Origin: Hymenobacter cavernae
GTDB taxonomy: Bacteria > Bacteroidota > Bacteroidia > Cytophagales > Hymenobacteraceae
Reading direction: 5' to 3'
Assembly (NCBI RefSeq): GCF_014641455.1
Contig: NZ_BMHT01000002.1
Span: forward strand, 186,001 to 250,000
DNA: 64,000 nucleotides
The position numbers were made by a program, and so were the translations under genes. Below the pieces are notes generated by a model. That model searched no databases and was not told where the DNA came from. It saw nothing but the letters and a program-made list of their open reading frames with translations. Of this stretch, positions 53,408-64,000 are shown one piece after another (position 1 is the first letter of the stretch; each line of letters starts with the position of its first letter).

Positions 53408-53587
53408 GAGGGGATGAACTAGGTGTGTAGACTTGCAAGATAGCTAAGATGTTACTGGGAAAATGGGATGCTTATTTCCCACCCGAGCAGGGCTAAAAAT
53501 ATTACTCTGACTTTTGTAGCGGCTACCCACCAGCTTTTACCACCGGCGCCTACGAGCCGCCAGTTGCCAGTGCTCTAGGTAGCGGCC

Positions 53588-54013
53588 CTACAACCGGGCT
53601 GAGGCCGGCTGCTGTAAGAGCCACGCTACTGCGTCTGCCTCAGCATCGAAAGAACGATATGTGAGGGGCAGGTTTTGAACGTGGGTGGTGATGTAGGCGG
53701 TAGCCAGGCGCACTATCACATTGGGCGAGACGACCACGGCGCCGTACCGATAGCCGCCTTCGCGCACTGCCCTGGGCACCCACTCGTGGGCAACCCAGGC
53801 CTGCTCCTTGGGTGAGAAGGGCTGCATCCCGACCTGATTGATTAAAATGCGGCTCCAGCCGTTGCGCTGCAGCGCCAGCAGCATATGGTTGAACAGCGCC
53901 TGCGTATCGGCCAGCGTACGCGACTTGCTATACCAGTTTGCCCGCAGAAATCCGGCGGAATCCTGTACTAATTCGCCGGCGGCGTTCTGAAAATATCGCG
54001 TGAGCAGCTCCAT
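53588..54013 (-). CDS. STAS/SEC14-like domain protein A
   Basis: A 141-residue soluble protein: MELLTRYFQNAAGELVQDSA, then LALQRNGWSRILINQVGMQPFSP, EWVPRAVREGGYRYGAVVVSPN, and SFDAEADAVAWLLQ at the C-terminus. The pattern W-x-x-x-x-W-(P/N)-R-A and the late A-x-x-W-L-x-Q recur in the proteins at 56529-56972 and 57118-57528. This is a small-domain family found in Bacteroidota, possibly STAS-like. The start at 54013 fits a promoter at 54028-54035. Confidence 0.65.
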   Translation of the reverse strand: MELLTRYFQNAAGELVQDSAGFLRANWYSKSRTLADTQALFNHMLLALQRNGWSRILINQVGMQPFSPKEQAWVAHEWVPRAVREGGYRYGAVVVSPNVIVRLATAYITTHVQNLPLTYRSFDAEADAVAWLLQQPASARL

Positions 54014-54027
54014 GTCTTCTTGTGGAT

Positions 54028-54035
54028 ACAAAGGT
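54028..54035 (-). promoter_or_regulatory. -7 promoter element (TACCTTTG) of STAS-like gene A
   Basis: On the minus strand TACCTTTG lies 15 nt upstream of the ATG at 54013, an exact -7 match. The transcript would be nearly leaderless. The -33 partner is unclear. Confidence 0.55.
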
Positions 54036-54282
54036 ATAACGCATCCGCGCTATATGGTTTTCCCAAGGGTGTTTTTCACTGGTTGTCAAGCATAATTTCG
54101 CGGCTTCTGCTGGTAGCTCGCCTTGCCAAACCTAGGTGGCAGTTGCTGGTGAGCAGCGGCGCTCTGATGGTCGTGCTCGGGCCGGCACTTCCTTTTTCCC
54201 GAAGATGAAATGTAGCCAACTGATAGTGAGAAACGTACAAGGCAGTTGTATTCGTTTTACTCTCCCACTACACCTTTCTACC

Positions 54283-55605
54283 ATGCACCGTTTCTTGTTT
54301 TTCTTCCTGCTGCTTGTGTCGGCCGGGCTAGGCTGGCCGGCCGCGGCGGCGCCCGCCGATGGGGTGCTGGCTCGTCCTTCGCCCTTCCGCTTCGTGACCG
54401 ATGAAGCCAAACTGCTGAGTCTGGCTAATGCGAAAACCCTGGAAAATGGCCTGCGCCACTACGCCGACGATAAAGGCACCCAGATCGTGGTGGTGACCGT
54501 GCCCACCCTGGGCGGCCGCGACGTAGCCGACTACGCCCGCAGCCTGGGCGAAGCGTGGGGTGTGGGGCAGCGCGGCAAAGACAATGGCGTGGTGCTACTG
54601 CTGGCCGGGCAGGAGCACAAAGTAAGCGTTCAGGTCGGCTCCGGTCTTCAGAACAAGATTTCGCCGGACGTAATCACGCGGGCCATCAACCAGGACATGA
54701 CCCCTAGCTTCAAGCAGGGCAACTACTTCGCGGGCCTGCGCAAGGGCCTGAATACGCTGATGGCCGCGGCCGATCCGAACCCACCTAAAACGCAGCCCGC
54801 TACTGCCCCGGCGACGGCGATGGGCAGTGCCGCAACCACCAACGCTGATCTGAACAACGACTTGGCAACGACTACTCCGGCGCCACAAGCAGATCCGTAC
54901 ACGCCGGCACCTTCTACACTCTTAGGTGGCCTTGGTATTGGCACGCTGCTCATCGGGGCGCTGCTTATTGGTGGCGTAATCTGGTTTTTGGTACGGATGT
55001 TCCGCAATCGTAGTGCAACCTCCACCCCGAATACTCCCTACGGCAACGCCCCCAGCAACACGCCTGACTTTTATACTAACCGGGGCAACGGGCCCACCGG
55101 TGGCGGCTACAATCGCGGTCCAGCGGGGCCGCAGGGCAATGGTTCGGCGCCAAACTTCTACCCCAACCAGCCTACGGGCGGCGGTATGATGGGCGGTATG
55201 GGCAACATGGGTGGTGGTGGCAGCGGCATTGGCGGCATCCTGGCTACGGGCGCGGCGGCGGCGGCGGGCGCTTACCTAGGCAACCGCATGGCCTCGGGCA
55301 ACGATCATGACACAGCCGGCAATGGTTTGTCACAGGCTGGCCTAGGTGCTGCCAACAACAATCTCGATCCGCCGACCAACTACAGCGGCACGCCTTCCGG
55401 TGAGTTTCCGGCTTTGGGTGGTGCTGCGGGCAACGACTTTAGCGGCGACAACGCTGCTCCCGACTACTTCTCGGGCGACTATGCCGCCGACGACTCCGGT
55501 GACTATTTCTCCGCCGACGACAACAGCTCTTACGACGACCAGTCGTCGGATGACACCGGCGGCGGTGGCTTCGACGATGACAGCGACAACAGCGGCTCGT
55601 GGTAA
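54283..55605 (+). CDS. TPM-domain membrane-anchored protein with Gly- and Asp-rich tail
   Basis: A 440-residue protein. Signal peptide MHRFLFFFLLLVSAGLGWPA is followed by a TPM domain (about 25-160): FVTDEAKLLSLANAKTLE, TQIVVVTVPTLGGRDVADYA and GKDNGVVLLLAGQEHKVSVQVG. A transmembrane helix follows near 215 (LLGGLGIGTLLIGALLIGG). The rest is low-complexity: Gly/Asn/Pro-rich, then Gly-rich, then Asp/Ser-rich at the end (DDTGGGGFDDDSDNSGSW). TPM domains are found in photosystem-repair and surface proteins. Here the role is unknown. ATG at 54283 chosen for the signal peptide. Confidence 0.82.
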   Translation: MHRFLFFFLLLVSAGLGWPAAAAPADGVLARPSPFRFVTDEAKLLSLANAKTLENGLRHYADDKGTQIVVVTVPTLGGRDVADYARSLGEAWGVGQRGKDNGVVLLLAGQEHKVSVQVGSGLQNKISPDVITRAINQDMTPSFKQGNYFAGLRKGLNTLMAAADPNPPKTQPATAPATAMGSAATTNADLNNDLATTTPAPQADPYTPAPSTLLGGLGIGTLLIGALLIGGVIWFLVRMFRNRSATSTPNTPYGNAPSNTPDFYTNRGNGPTGGGYNRGPAGPQGNGSAPNFYPNQPTGGGMMGGMGNMGGGGSGIGGILATGAAAAAGAYLGNRMASGNDHDTAGNGLSQAGLGAANNNLDPPTNYSGTPSGEFPALGGAAGNDFSGDNAAPDYFSGDYAADDSGDYFSADDNSSYDDQSSDDTGGGGFDDDSDNSGSW

Positions 55606-55632
55606 ACCACTGAAGAGCTTGCCATTAAAAGC

Positions 55633-55667
55633 AAACGGAGCCGCTGGCAGTGCCGGCGGCTCCGTTT
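55633..55667. terminator. Intrinsic terminator between TPM and YhcH genes
   Basis: AAACGGAGCCGC and GCGGCTCCGTTTT form the stem around TGGCAGTGCCG. It may serve the plus-strand TPM gene and the minus-strand YhcH gene. Confidence 0.85.
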
Positions 55668-55689
55668 TGGTTGTAGCAAGAAGGAAAAC

Positions 55690-56316
55690 CTAGGTTCCGG
55701 CCACCCGGATTTTGAAGACCACCTTTTTCACGACGTCGTAGCCTTCTACTTTGATGGAAGGGCGGTGAGCATTGCGGGGGAAGAACAGGTAGAACGTGCC
55801 GGGTTCCGCGACATAGTATTTGCCGGTGCTGCCGCTGTAGTGCGCCACGTCTTTGGTTTCGTTGTAGGGGTCCGTGACGGTGAGCTTGGGAAACTCTTCC
55901 ACGCCCATCCTTTCCTTGCCGCGCACAATGTATTGTAAGTCAATATACTTCTTGTGCGACTCCCATTGTGTTTTGTCGAATTCCTTGGAGGTCGGCTCGG
56001 TAACGGAAAGCGTCAGCCGGTCGCCGTCGATTTTGGAGGAGCCATTGGGCAAAGAAGCCAGGTCGTGGTCGCGCATGTAGGCGAAGGCCTGGTCCCAGAT
56101 GGCTTTGTTGGCCTGGTACTCGCGGGCAAACTCCACGGCATCTACGTCGGCGTATACGTCCAGCTTCAGTCCGTTTTTCCAGGTGCCGCCTTTCACCCAT
56201 TTTTCGGCGCTTTTGGTGGTTCCATCGTGGGTGGTTGTCGCCATTTTGAGCGAGCAGGAAGCAAACAGAGCCGCTCCGAGCAGGAGCGTCAGCGGCATAG
56301 CAGCGTAGTGGTTCAT
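55690..56316 (-). CDS. Exported YhcH/YjgK/YiaL-family protein
   Basis: A 208-residue protein of the YhcH (DUF386) beta-sandwich family, implicated in handling sugar acids or sialic-acid-like sugars. The core has SHKKYIDLQYIVRGKERMG near 120 and PGTFYLFFPRNAHRPSI near 170, with the His residues at the usual metal site. Unlike the cytosolic relatives of about 150 residues, it has an N-terminal leader PLTLLLGAALFASC that looks like a lipoprotein signal, so it probably acts outside the cytosol. Start ATG 56316 or 56298. Confidence 0.8.
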   Translation of the reverse strand: MNHYAAMPLTLLLGAALFASCSLKMATTTHDGTTKSAEKWVKGGTWKNGLKLDVYADVDAVEFAREYQANKAIWDQAFAYMRDHDLASLPNGSSKIDGDRLTLSVTEPTSKEFDKTQWESHKKYIDLQYIVRGKERMGVEEFPKLTVTDPYNETKDVAHYSGSTGKYYVAEPGTFYLFFPRNAHRPSIKVEGYDVVKKVVFKIRVAGT

Positions 56317-56528
56317 GGTAGAGCTGGAATGGGAGTGGTGTTGCGTAAAAATAGGCAGGCGAGCGGTATTTGCGGTTCTTTGCGGCCGCTGAGCCGATGA
56401 TTTAAGTTAGCTTGCACAGGAGGTTTGGCAAATCGGGCACTTCCGGTGACCTGTTTACTGTCAGAACCTGCGGTTGCTGGCTCCGTAATGATGAAGGGGG
56501 CCGCCCCTATTCTACTCCTGTCTTTCTC

Positions 56529-56972
56529 ATGACTGATATTACGCTTATCTCGGAACCTTACGGGTCTATTCTATTTACTCCCGCGGTGCCGTGCATCACC
56601 ATTCAGTGGCATAGTTTCGCTAATCGTCAGCAGTTTCGCTCGCTCATGGACCGGGCTTTGGTGGCCTACCAGACGGAACTAGCGCACCACCCCCGGCCGC
56701 TGGGCTGGATAGCCGACTCGCGTCAGCTCAGCGCCCTCACCCCCGATGACCAGAACTGGTGCGATACTGACTGGAACCCGCGCGCTTATGCGGCCGGTAT
56801 CCGCCACATCGGCATCGTGATTCCGGAGAGCATCTTCGGCAAGATTGCGGTGCAGCAGTACGTGACCAACGTGCTCCACAGCGACGGCTACACGTTCGAA
56901 ACACGCAACTTTTCTTCCCCGCAGGAAACTAAAGAATGGCTGCAAGAAGTGCTGCCGACGACTCAGCCCTAG
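56529..56972 (+). CDS. STAS/SEC14-like domain protein B
   Basis: A 147-residue paralogue of the 53588-54013 protein: start MTDITLISEPYGSILFTPAV, then GWIADSRQLSALTPDDQNWC, DTDWNPRAYAAGIRHIGIVIP, and SSPQETKEWLQEVLP. The ATG at 56529 is preferred over an upstream in-frame codon because the extra residues are Cys/Gly-rich and unlike the family. Function unknown. Confidence 0.6.
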   Translation: MTDITLISEPYGSILFTPAVPCITIQWHSFANRQQFRSLMDRALVAYQTELAHHPRPLGWIADSRQLSALTPDDQNWCDTDWNPRAYAAGIRHIGIVIPESIFGKIAVQQYVTNVLHSDGYTFETRNFSSPQETKEWLQEVLPTTQP

Positions 56973-57117
56973 GTTGCCGGGTTCTACAGCGGGCCTTGTC
57001 AGGCAACTTCACGCATTTTCTATTTCGTATTACCAACAGCTACTTCGCCTGCTCTCATCTGCATCTCACGCTTTTCTCTACTTCCTGTTTCTGAGAGCAC
57101 TGGCATACAACATTACT

Positions 57118-57528
57118 ATGAAGCAAGAACTCAAAAGCTCCTTGGGCCGGGCATTTTTAACCATTGAACCGGACCCAGCGAACCGCTGGATTCACGTCGA
57201 CTGGCGCGGTTACCTGACCGCCGAAAACATAAAGACCGGCGCGCTGGCCTACACCGAGGCCTTGGCCAAGGCCAACTACAGCTGCGTACTCAACGACACA
57301 CGTGGCGTTATCGGCCCCTGGGAGCACTCCATCGAGTGGGTGGTAAACGAATGGGCTCCGAATGCGGCGGCGGCCGGCCTCAAGCACTTTGCCATGGTGG
57401 TCACGCCCGCTTCTATGGCCGACACCTCCGCTATTTCTTTCTACGAGAAGCTTACCGCATTCAAGGCCGAAGTATTCTCGGATCTTGATGCTGCCAAAGC
57501 CTGGCTGCGGCAGTTTTCGCGGGAGTAA
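57118..57528 (+). CDS. STAS/SEC14-like domain protein C
   Basis: A 136-residue third member: MKQELKSSLGRAFLTIEPDP, VLNDTRGVIGPWEHSIEWVV, NEWAPNAAAAGLKHFAMVVTP, and AFKAEVFSDLDAAKAWLRQF. The W-A-P-N-A-A-A-A-G and final A-W-L-R-Q-F match the other two. The ATG at 57118 lies 15 codons after the B gene region; the extended in-frame readings upstream contain hydrophobic residues that look unrelated. It ends 5 nt before a palindromic repeat. Confidence 0.6.
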   Translation: MKQELKSSLGRAFLTIEPDPANRWIHVDWRGYLTAENIKTGALAYTEALAKANYSCVLNDTRGVIGPWEHSIEWVVNEWAPNAAAAGLKHFAMVVTPASMADTSAISFYEKLTAFKAEVFSDLDAAKAWLRQFSRE

Positions 57529-57533
57529 AGAGA

Positions 57534-57594
57534 GTGTTGAATGTTGAATAATTCTTTTTCAGCGATTCTCATCCGCTAATTCAACATTCAATAC
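57534..57594. repeat. Inverted repeat at the converging ends (GTGTTGAATGTTGAAT family)
   Basis: Arms 57534-57549 and 57579-57594 are reverse complements except for one position. It fills the gap between the plus-strand STAS-like C gene and the minus-strand BNR-4 gene, so it may serve as a bidirectional stop. It resembles an intergenic repeat common in several Bacteroidota genomes. Confidence 0.75.
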
Positions 57595-57597
57595 TCC

Positions 57598-58926
57598 TTA
57601 CGGCTTCCACTCCAGGATGTAGACGGGCTGGGGAGCTAGGTTTTCCAGGGTTTCGCCGTCGCCTTGGCCGGTGCGCTGCACGAATAGGTTCAGAATGCCC
57701 GCGCTTTTCCAGCGCTCCGTGTCGTAGCTAGGTTCCCAGTTGCCGACGGAAGTTGTGGTCAGGTCCGTGATGGACCAGCTGGGTTTGCGCAGGTCGGGGC
57801 ACTGGGCCAATGATACTCGGTCCTGGCGTTCGGCGTCGCGGAAGATGAGGTAGGCACCTGTTTTGCTACCTTGCTTACGCACAACGAGTTGCGGGCGCGA
57901 AATCGGTATTTTTTTGGTACCGCCGCCGCTTAGGCTGAAGGGCGTTGTGCGCTTCGATACCTGCGTCACCTGCCACTGCTTTCCCGTTTTATAAATCAGC
58001 TGGTACTGCGGCACGGCGGTGCCCGCGGGGCGCCAGTAGGTAGCAATGTAGGGGTTGCCTTCCGCGTCGGCGCTGATGGCGGTTTGGTTGATCAGCTCGC
58101 TGCGCTGCGGAATGCGCCAAGCGTACTCGGCGGAGCTTTCCGTGATGGGCAGCTTGTAGGTTTCACCGGTGCTTTTCTGCCAGGTGCGGCCGCCGTCCAG
58201 GGAGCGGGCGTAGGCCATGTCGTGGTTGGAGGCCACATCGGGGCTTTCGCGCCACACCCACGAGACGTGAATGGTGCCTTTCGCATCAAGCGCCACTTGC
58301 CAGTAGGCGTTGCGCTGACCTTCCCCATCAATCAGCACGTCGTGCAGGCGAGTCCACTGCTTGGTCTTCACGTCGTAACGGTTGATGACCAGGTTGCCGT
58401 TGCCGGAGCCGCCGTCGCGGTAAAGGAACAGCAGGTCGCCGCTCGGGAAACGGTAAAATTCCGGGTACGACACCTTGCCTTCTTGCTGACCTAGCATGGG
58501 CATCATGTCGGTCAATTCCAGCGAGCCGGGCGCCACGCTGCGGCAGTAGTGCAGCGGGTTGTTGTGGTGGTCGAAAGCCAGGTGCAGGTACCCAGTGCCA
58601 TCCACCATGATGCTGATAATATTATGAGCATCAGCTACTTTACCCTTGTACTTGGTGCGCTGCACTTGCCAACTACCGGCGGGCAGTACGCGCTTAGCCA
58701 GCACCACATAACCCACTGAATCATAGAAAGCGGTGTACTGCTCATTCTTATGCGACACCACCGAGTTCTTGCGAAAGACAGCGCCGTTCACGTTGTTTTT
58801 GGCCCAACCTAGCCCCACAGGCGTTTGGGCGTAAGCGGCCCGACCTAGGTCTAAAAGGCTAATAACGAATAGCCAGCAAAGTAGACGCAGGCTCCGGGAA
58901 GTAATAGTGGATTTCATATTTCGCAT
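57598..58926 (-). CDS. BNR-4-repeat beta-propeller protein (polysaccharide lyase-like)
   Basis: A 442-residue secreted protein with a signal peptide (MKSTITSRSLRLLCWLFVIS ends AAYAQ; starts at 58926 or 58917). The rest is a seven-bladed-propeller-like BNR-4 domain: KVADAHNIISIMVDGTGYL, YLHLAFDHHNNPLHYCRSV, KVSYPEFYRFPSGDLLFLYRDGG, QRNAYWQVALDAKGTIHVSW and PQLVVRKQGSKTGAYLIFRD. The AFDHHNNPLHY segment recalls the catalytic His region of ulvan lyases of PL24/PL25 type. Relatives of this family also include uncharacterised propellers. It sits with GH16, GH2 and GH127 enzymes, so a glycan-degrading role is likely. Confidence 0.78.
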   Translation of the reverse strand: MRNMKSTITSRSLRLLCWLFVISLLDLGRAAYAQTPVGLGWAKNNVNGAVFRKNSVVSHKNEQYTAFYDSVGYVVLAKRVLPAGSWQVQRTKYKGKVADAHNIISIMVDGTGYLHLAFDHHNNPLHYCRSVAPGSLELTDMMPMLGQQEGKVSYPEFYRFPSGDLLFLYRDGGSGNGNLVINRYDVKTKQWTRLHDVLIDGEGQRNAYWQVALDAKGTIHVSWVWRESPDVASNHDMAYARSLDGGRTWQKSTGETYKLPITESSAEYAWRIPQRSELINQTAISADAEGNPYIATYWRPAGTAVPQYQLIYKTGKQWQVTQVSKRTTPFSLSGGGTKKIPISRPQLVVRKQGSKTGAYLIFRDAERQDRVSLAQCPDLRKPSWSITDLTTTSVGNWEPSYDTERWKSAGILNLFVQRTGQGDGETLENLAPQPVYILEWKP

Positions 58927-58948
58927 TTAAAAACAACACCTTCAAACT

Positions 58949-59092
58949 GTCATTTCGACCAGCGGGAGAAATCTCGCGGGCAATGGTAAACCCTGGCGAT
59001 TAGAGTTACCATTGCCCGCGAGATTTCTCCCGCTGGTCGAAATGACGTTCTAGCGTCAGCACGCGATATTTCTCCCGCTGGCCGAAATGACG
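58949..59092. repeat. Perfect 41-bp inverted repeat plus a third copy, GAGAAATCTC family
   Basis: Arms 58949-58989 and 59006-59046 are exact reverse complements of 41 bp. A third, slightly divergent copy lies at 59059-59092. The core matches the element at 163-268. It separates the BNR-4 and GH16 genes. Confidence 0.9.
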
Positions 59093-59128
59093 CCCTATTT
59101 TCTGTTGAGCCCTACTAGAGCAGGCTGA

Positions 59129-59965
59129 TTAATGCTGATATACCCGCACATAATCAATCTCGTAGCGGTTGGGAAAGGTCGTTCCGGCAGGGTCGCCGCC
59201 GTTGTCGCCGCCAATAGCTAGATTCAGTAGCATGTAATGCGGTTGCTGCATGGGGTTGAAGCCGGTACCATCCTGGTTGACGGTTTCGCTCGTCTTTACT
59301 TCGTTGAGCAGCAGATCATCTACGTACAGCCGGACAGCCTGCGCATCCCAATCCATACGCCAGATGTGGAAGCTTTTCGCCCAGTCAGGGGTTGCGAATG
59401 AAACCAGAGGCTTGCTGGTACTGAACCACTTAGCCGTGTAAGGCGTGCCCGTACCAACCGCTACGTTGGCCAGCAGCTTGCCTTGGTAATACTCCATAAT
59501 GTCGATTTCGCCGTTGCTGGGCCAGGGCCGGCTTACCCCTAGGGTCCAGAAAGCGGGCCACATGCCGGGACTGGTGTTGATGCGGGCCCGCATTTCGAAG
59601 CGACCGTACTGCCACTGGTGCAGCCCGCCGCCCGTGTTCAGGCTAGCCGCCGTGTAGTCGATGAACTCGCGGCTGGTTTTCCAGTTGGTACTGCCTGCTT
59701 GGTAGTTAGGATTAGCCCGATGCTCTTTGCGCGCCTCAATGATGAGCATGCCGTTTTCACACCACGCATTATCGGGCTGGTACCATTGCAGCTCATGGTT
59801 GCGCACGAAGCCGGTTTCCTGGCGCCAGTTTTTCGGGTCGGGCGCGCCGTTGGTGTTGAACTCATCGGCCCACACCAGCTTCCAAGCAGGCGTAGTTTGC
59901 GGAGGACTACCTAGGTCATCAGGAGCAAACAGAACGCCGAGCAGGGCAGCAAGTGCAAGCTTCAT
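59129..59965 (-). CDS. GH16-family beta-glucanase/laminarinase
   Basis: A 278-residue secreted endoglycosidase. Signal peptide MKLALAALLGVLFAPDD. The jelly-roll catalytic core has WKLVWADEFNTNGAPDPKNW, ELQWYQPDNAWCENGMLIIEAR, GRFEMRARINTSPGMWPAFW and the catalytic G-E-I-D-I-M-E with Glu153 (nucleophile), Asp155 and Glu158 (acid/base). It probably cleaves a beta-1,3- or beta-1,3/1,4-glucan, agarose or similar. The ATG at 59965 fits the signal. Confidence 0.92.
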   Translation of the reverse strand: MKLALAALLGVLFAPDDLGSPPQTTPAWKLVWADEFNTNGAPDPKNWRQETGFVRNHELQWYQPDNAWCENGMLIIEARKEHRANPNYQAGSTNWKTSREFIDYTAASLNTGGGLHQWQYGRFEMRARINTSPGMWPAFWTLGVSRPWPSNGEIDIMEYYQGKLLANVAVGTGTPYTAKWFSTSKPLVSFATPDWAKSFHIWRMDWDAQAVRLYVDDLLLNEVKTSETVNQDGTGFNPMQQPHYMLLNLAIGGDNGGDPAGTTFPNRYEIDYVRVYQH

Positions 59966-59975
59966 AAGGTTAGGG

Positions 59976-60092
59976 CTGTAGAGACGCAATACTTTGCGTC
60001 TCGTCATTGCTGATGTTGTTTACCTAGGTAGGCCGTTCAAAGAGGAGTCGCGAACCGAAGGAAGGCGTAAGCCAAGTGTCGCGTCTCTACAG
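59976..60092. repeat. Inverted repeat, 'GTAGAGACGC' family
   Basis: CTGTAGAGACGC (59976-59987) and GCGTCTCTACAG (60081-60092) are reverse complements flanking the spacer, and GAGACGCAA/TTGCGTCTC form a smaller hairpin inside the left arm (59981-60001). It lies between the GH16 and GH2 genes and includes a CCTAGG. Confidence 0.75.
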
Positions 60093-60096
60093 TTGA

Positions 60097-63333
<3,237 letters not shown>

Positions 63334-63372
63334 TTAGGAGATTAGCAGGTGTATATTCGTCGGAGCAGAAAT

Positions 63373-63421
63373 GTAGCGCGCTATAGCGCGAAGCGGGAGC
63401 TTCGCGCTATAGCGCGCCTAC
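63373..63421. repeat. Long palindrome, GCGCGAAGCGGGAGCTTCGCGC family
   Basis: The left arm GTAGCGCGCTATAGCGCG plus AAGC and the right arm GCTTCGCGCTATAGCGCGCC plus TAC are reverse complements except for one inserted base. The core repeats the leuA-leuC element at 3217-3318. The stop of the GH127 gene (63418-63420) lies inside its right end. Confidence 0.85.
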
Positions 63422-64000
63422 TTACCAACTGTCACTTCCGCTGTCGGCTGCGTAATCAGGTCGATGTCCAGAACCTGACGCGGAAACCACACGGTCATTT
63501 CACCTTTGCCACGGTTAGCCCAGGCGTAGTATGGAATAGCGGTCATGGTCTGCGACACGGTGCTGACGGAGTTGCTGGCCGCATCCACTTTGATGGCCGG
63601 CACTTTGGCCGTCAGCTCCATTACGCCGTTCAGCACGTCGGGCTTGTAGGCGGCCGTAAAGGCGGTGTTAGATGGCACGATGAGGTTGCTGGTTTTGCCA
63701 CTGTTGTCGGTCCACTCGGCGCAGTAGACGATAGGGCCGCGCTGGATAGCCACCTTACCTAGGTCGTCTCGCACGAGCGGGTTGGCTACCACCTGGCGCA
63801 CTTCCATCGGCAGCTCCACATCCACTACGTCGTTCTTCTGCCACTTGCGGGTTAGCACCGCGTAGCCATCCTGCACGGAGTATTGCTGCGGCTTGCCGTT
63901 GATCCGAATGGTCACCGTTTTCTCGGAAGGCGCGGCGAAGGTGTAGAGGTCGGAAGGCATGGCTTGGCCACGAGCCCAGCCGGGAATGCGCACCCGGAGG
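63418..64000 (-). CDS. C-terminal part of a GH127-like enzyme (cut by window edge)
   Basis: The frame is open from the right window edge and ends at 63418. The visible 194 codons show LRVRIPGWARGQAMPS, INGKPQQYSVQDGYAVLTRKW, VVDVELPMEVRQVVANPLVRDD and KVAIQRGPIVYCAEW, the C-terminal domain signature of GH127 (beta-L-arabinofuranosidase/DUF1680) enzymes. The catalytic Cys/Glu residues are in the missing part. It runs with the GH2 gene in the same direction. Confidence 0.88.
   Translation of the reverse strand, partial: LRVRIPGWARGQAMPSDLYTFAAPSEKTVTIRINGKPQQYSVQDGYAVLTRKWQKNDVVDVELPMEVRQVVANPLVRDDLGKVAIQRGPIVYCAEWTDNSGKTSNLIVPSNTAFTAAYKPDVLNGVMELTAKVPAIKVDAASNSVSTVSQTMTAIPYYAWANRGKGEMTVWFPRQVLDIDLITQPTAEVTVGK

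Overview
The window looks like a chromosomal segment of a GC-rich aerobic Bacteroidota of the Cytophagales, most like Hymenobacter. The evidence is type IX secretion tails on two secreted proteins, Bacteroidota-type promoters (TTTG-like -33 element, TAnnTTTG -7 element), an O-antigen/EPS locus with Wza/Wzc/Wzx/Wzy logic, glycan-degrading enzymes and a short LeuA. The hexamer CCTAGG, usually followed by T, is strikingly frequent: I counted about 70 by eye, against roughly 16 expected for 64 kb at equal base frequency. No rRNA, CRISPR array, transposase, integrase or phage gene was seen.

Layout. 1-0.4 kb: the 5' end of an exported-protein gene and palindromic repeats. 0.3-1.9 kb: a helical-repeat protein of unknown function. 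2.0-6.5 kb: leucine operon leuA-leuC-leuD-leuB with two strong hairpins inside it. 6.6-8.4 kb: a CDF metal transporter and a TerC-family protein, convergent. 8.7-13.1 kb: a T9SS-exported GH10 xylanase with two LacI-type operators upstream, and an M13 metallopeptidase lipoprotein. 13.7-35.0 kb: exopolysaccharide locus with Wza-like exporter, Wzc-like tyrosine kinase, flippase, six glycosyltransferases on either strand, an O-antigen ligase/polymerase-like protein, two paralogous parallel beta-helix proteins (one short lipoprotein-like, one long and T9SS-exported), a WecG/TagA transferase and the polyprenyl-phosphate glycosylphosphotransferase that would start the repeat unit.

35.6-46.2 kb is core: initiator tRNA, a BamA/TamA-type outer-membrane protein, HemW, small enzymes, ribosomal proteins L21 and L27, and the class Ia ribonucleotide reductase genes nrdB and nrdA. 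A cluster of DnaA-box-like sites lies upstream of nrdB. Next, at 46.2-47.8 kb, comes a very AT-rich orphan gene whose 513-residue product carries an HEPN-type R-N-x-x-x-H motif. It is the best candidate in the window for an undescribed (possibly antiviral) system.

47.8-57.5 kb holds small accessory genes: uncharacterised small proteins, a CrtO-like membrane protein, a CHRD protein, a His/Gly-tailed secreted protein, a carboxymuconolactone-decarboxylase-like protein, an NTF2-like protein, a TPM-domain protein, an exported YhcH-family protein and three related STAS/SEC14-like proteins. 57.6-64.0 kb is a glycan-degradation cluster on the minus strand: a BNR-4 propeller protein, GH16, GH2 and the C-terminus of a GH127 enzyme, separated by long palindromic repeats. 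No SusC/SusD pair is seen inside the window.

Start codons were often moved inward to the ATG that directly precedes a signal peptide or family start. Calls rest on recognising motifs by reading; no database search was possible.
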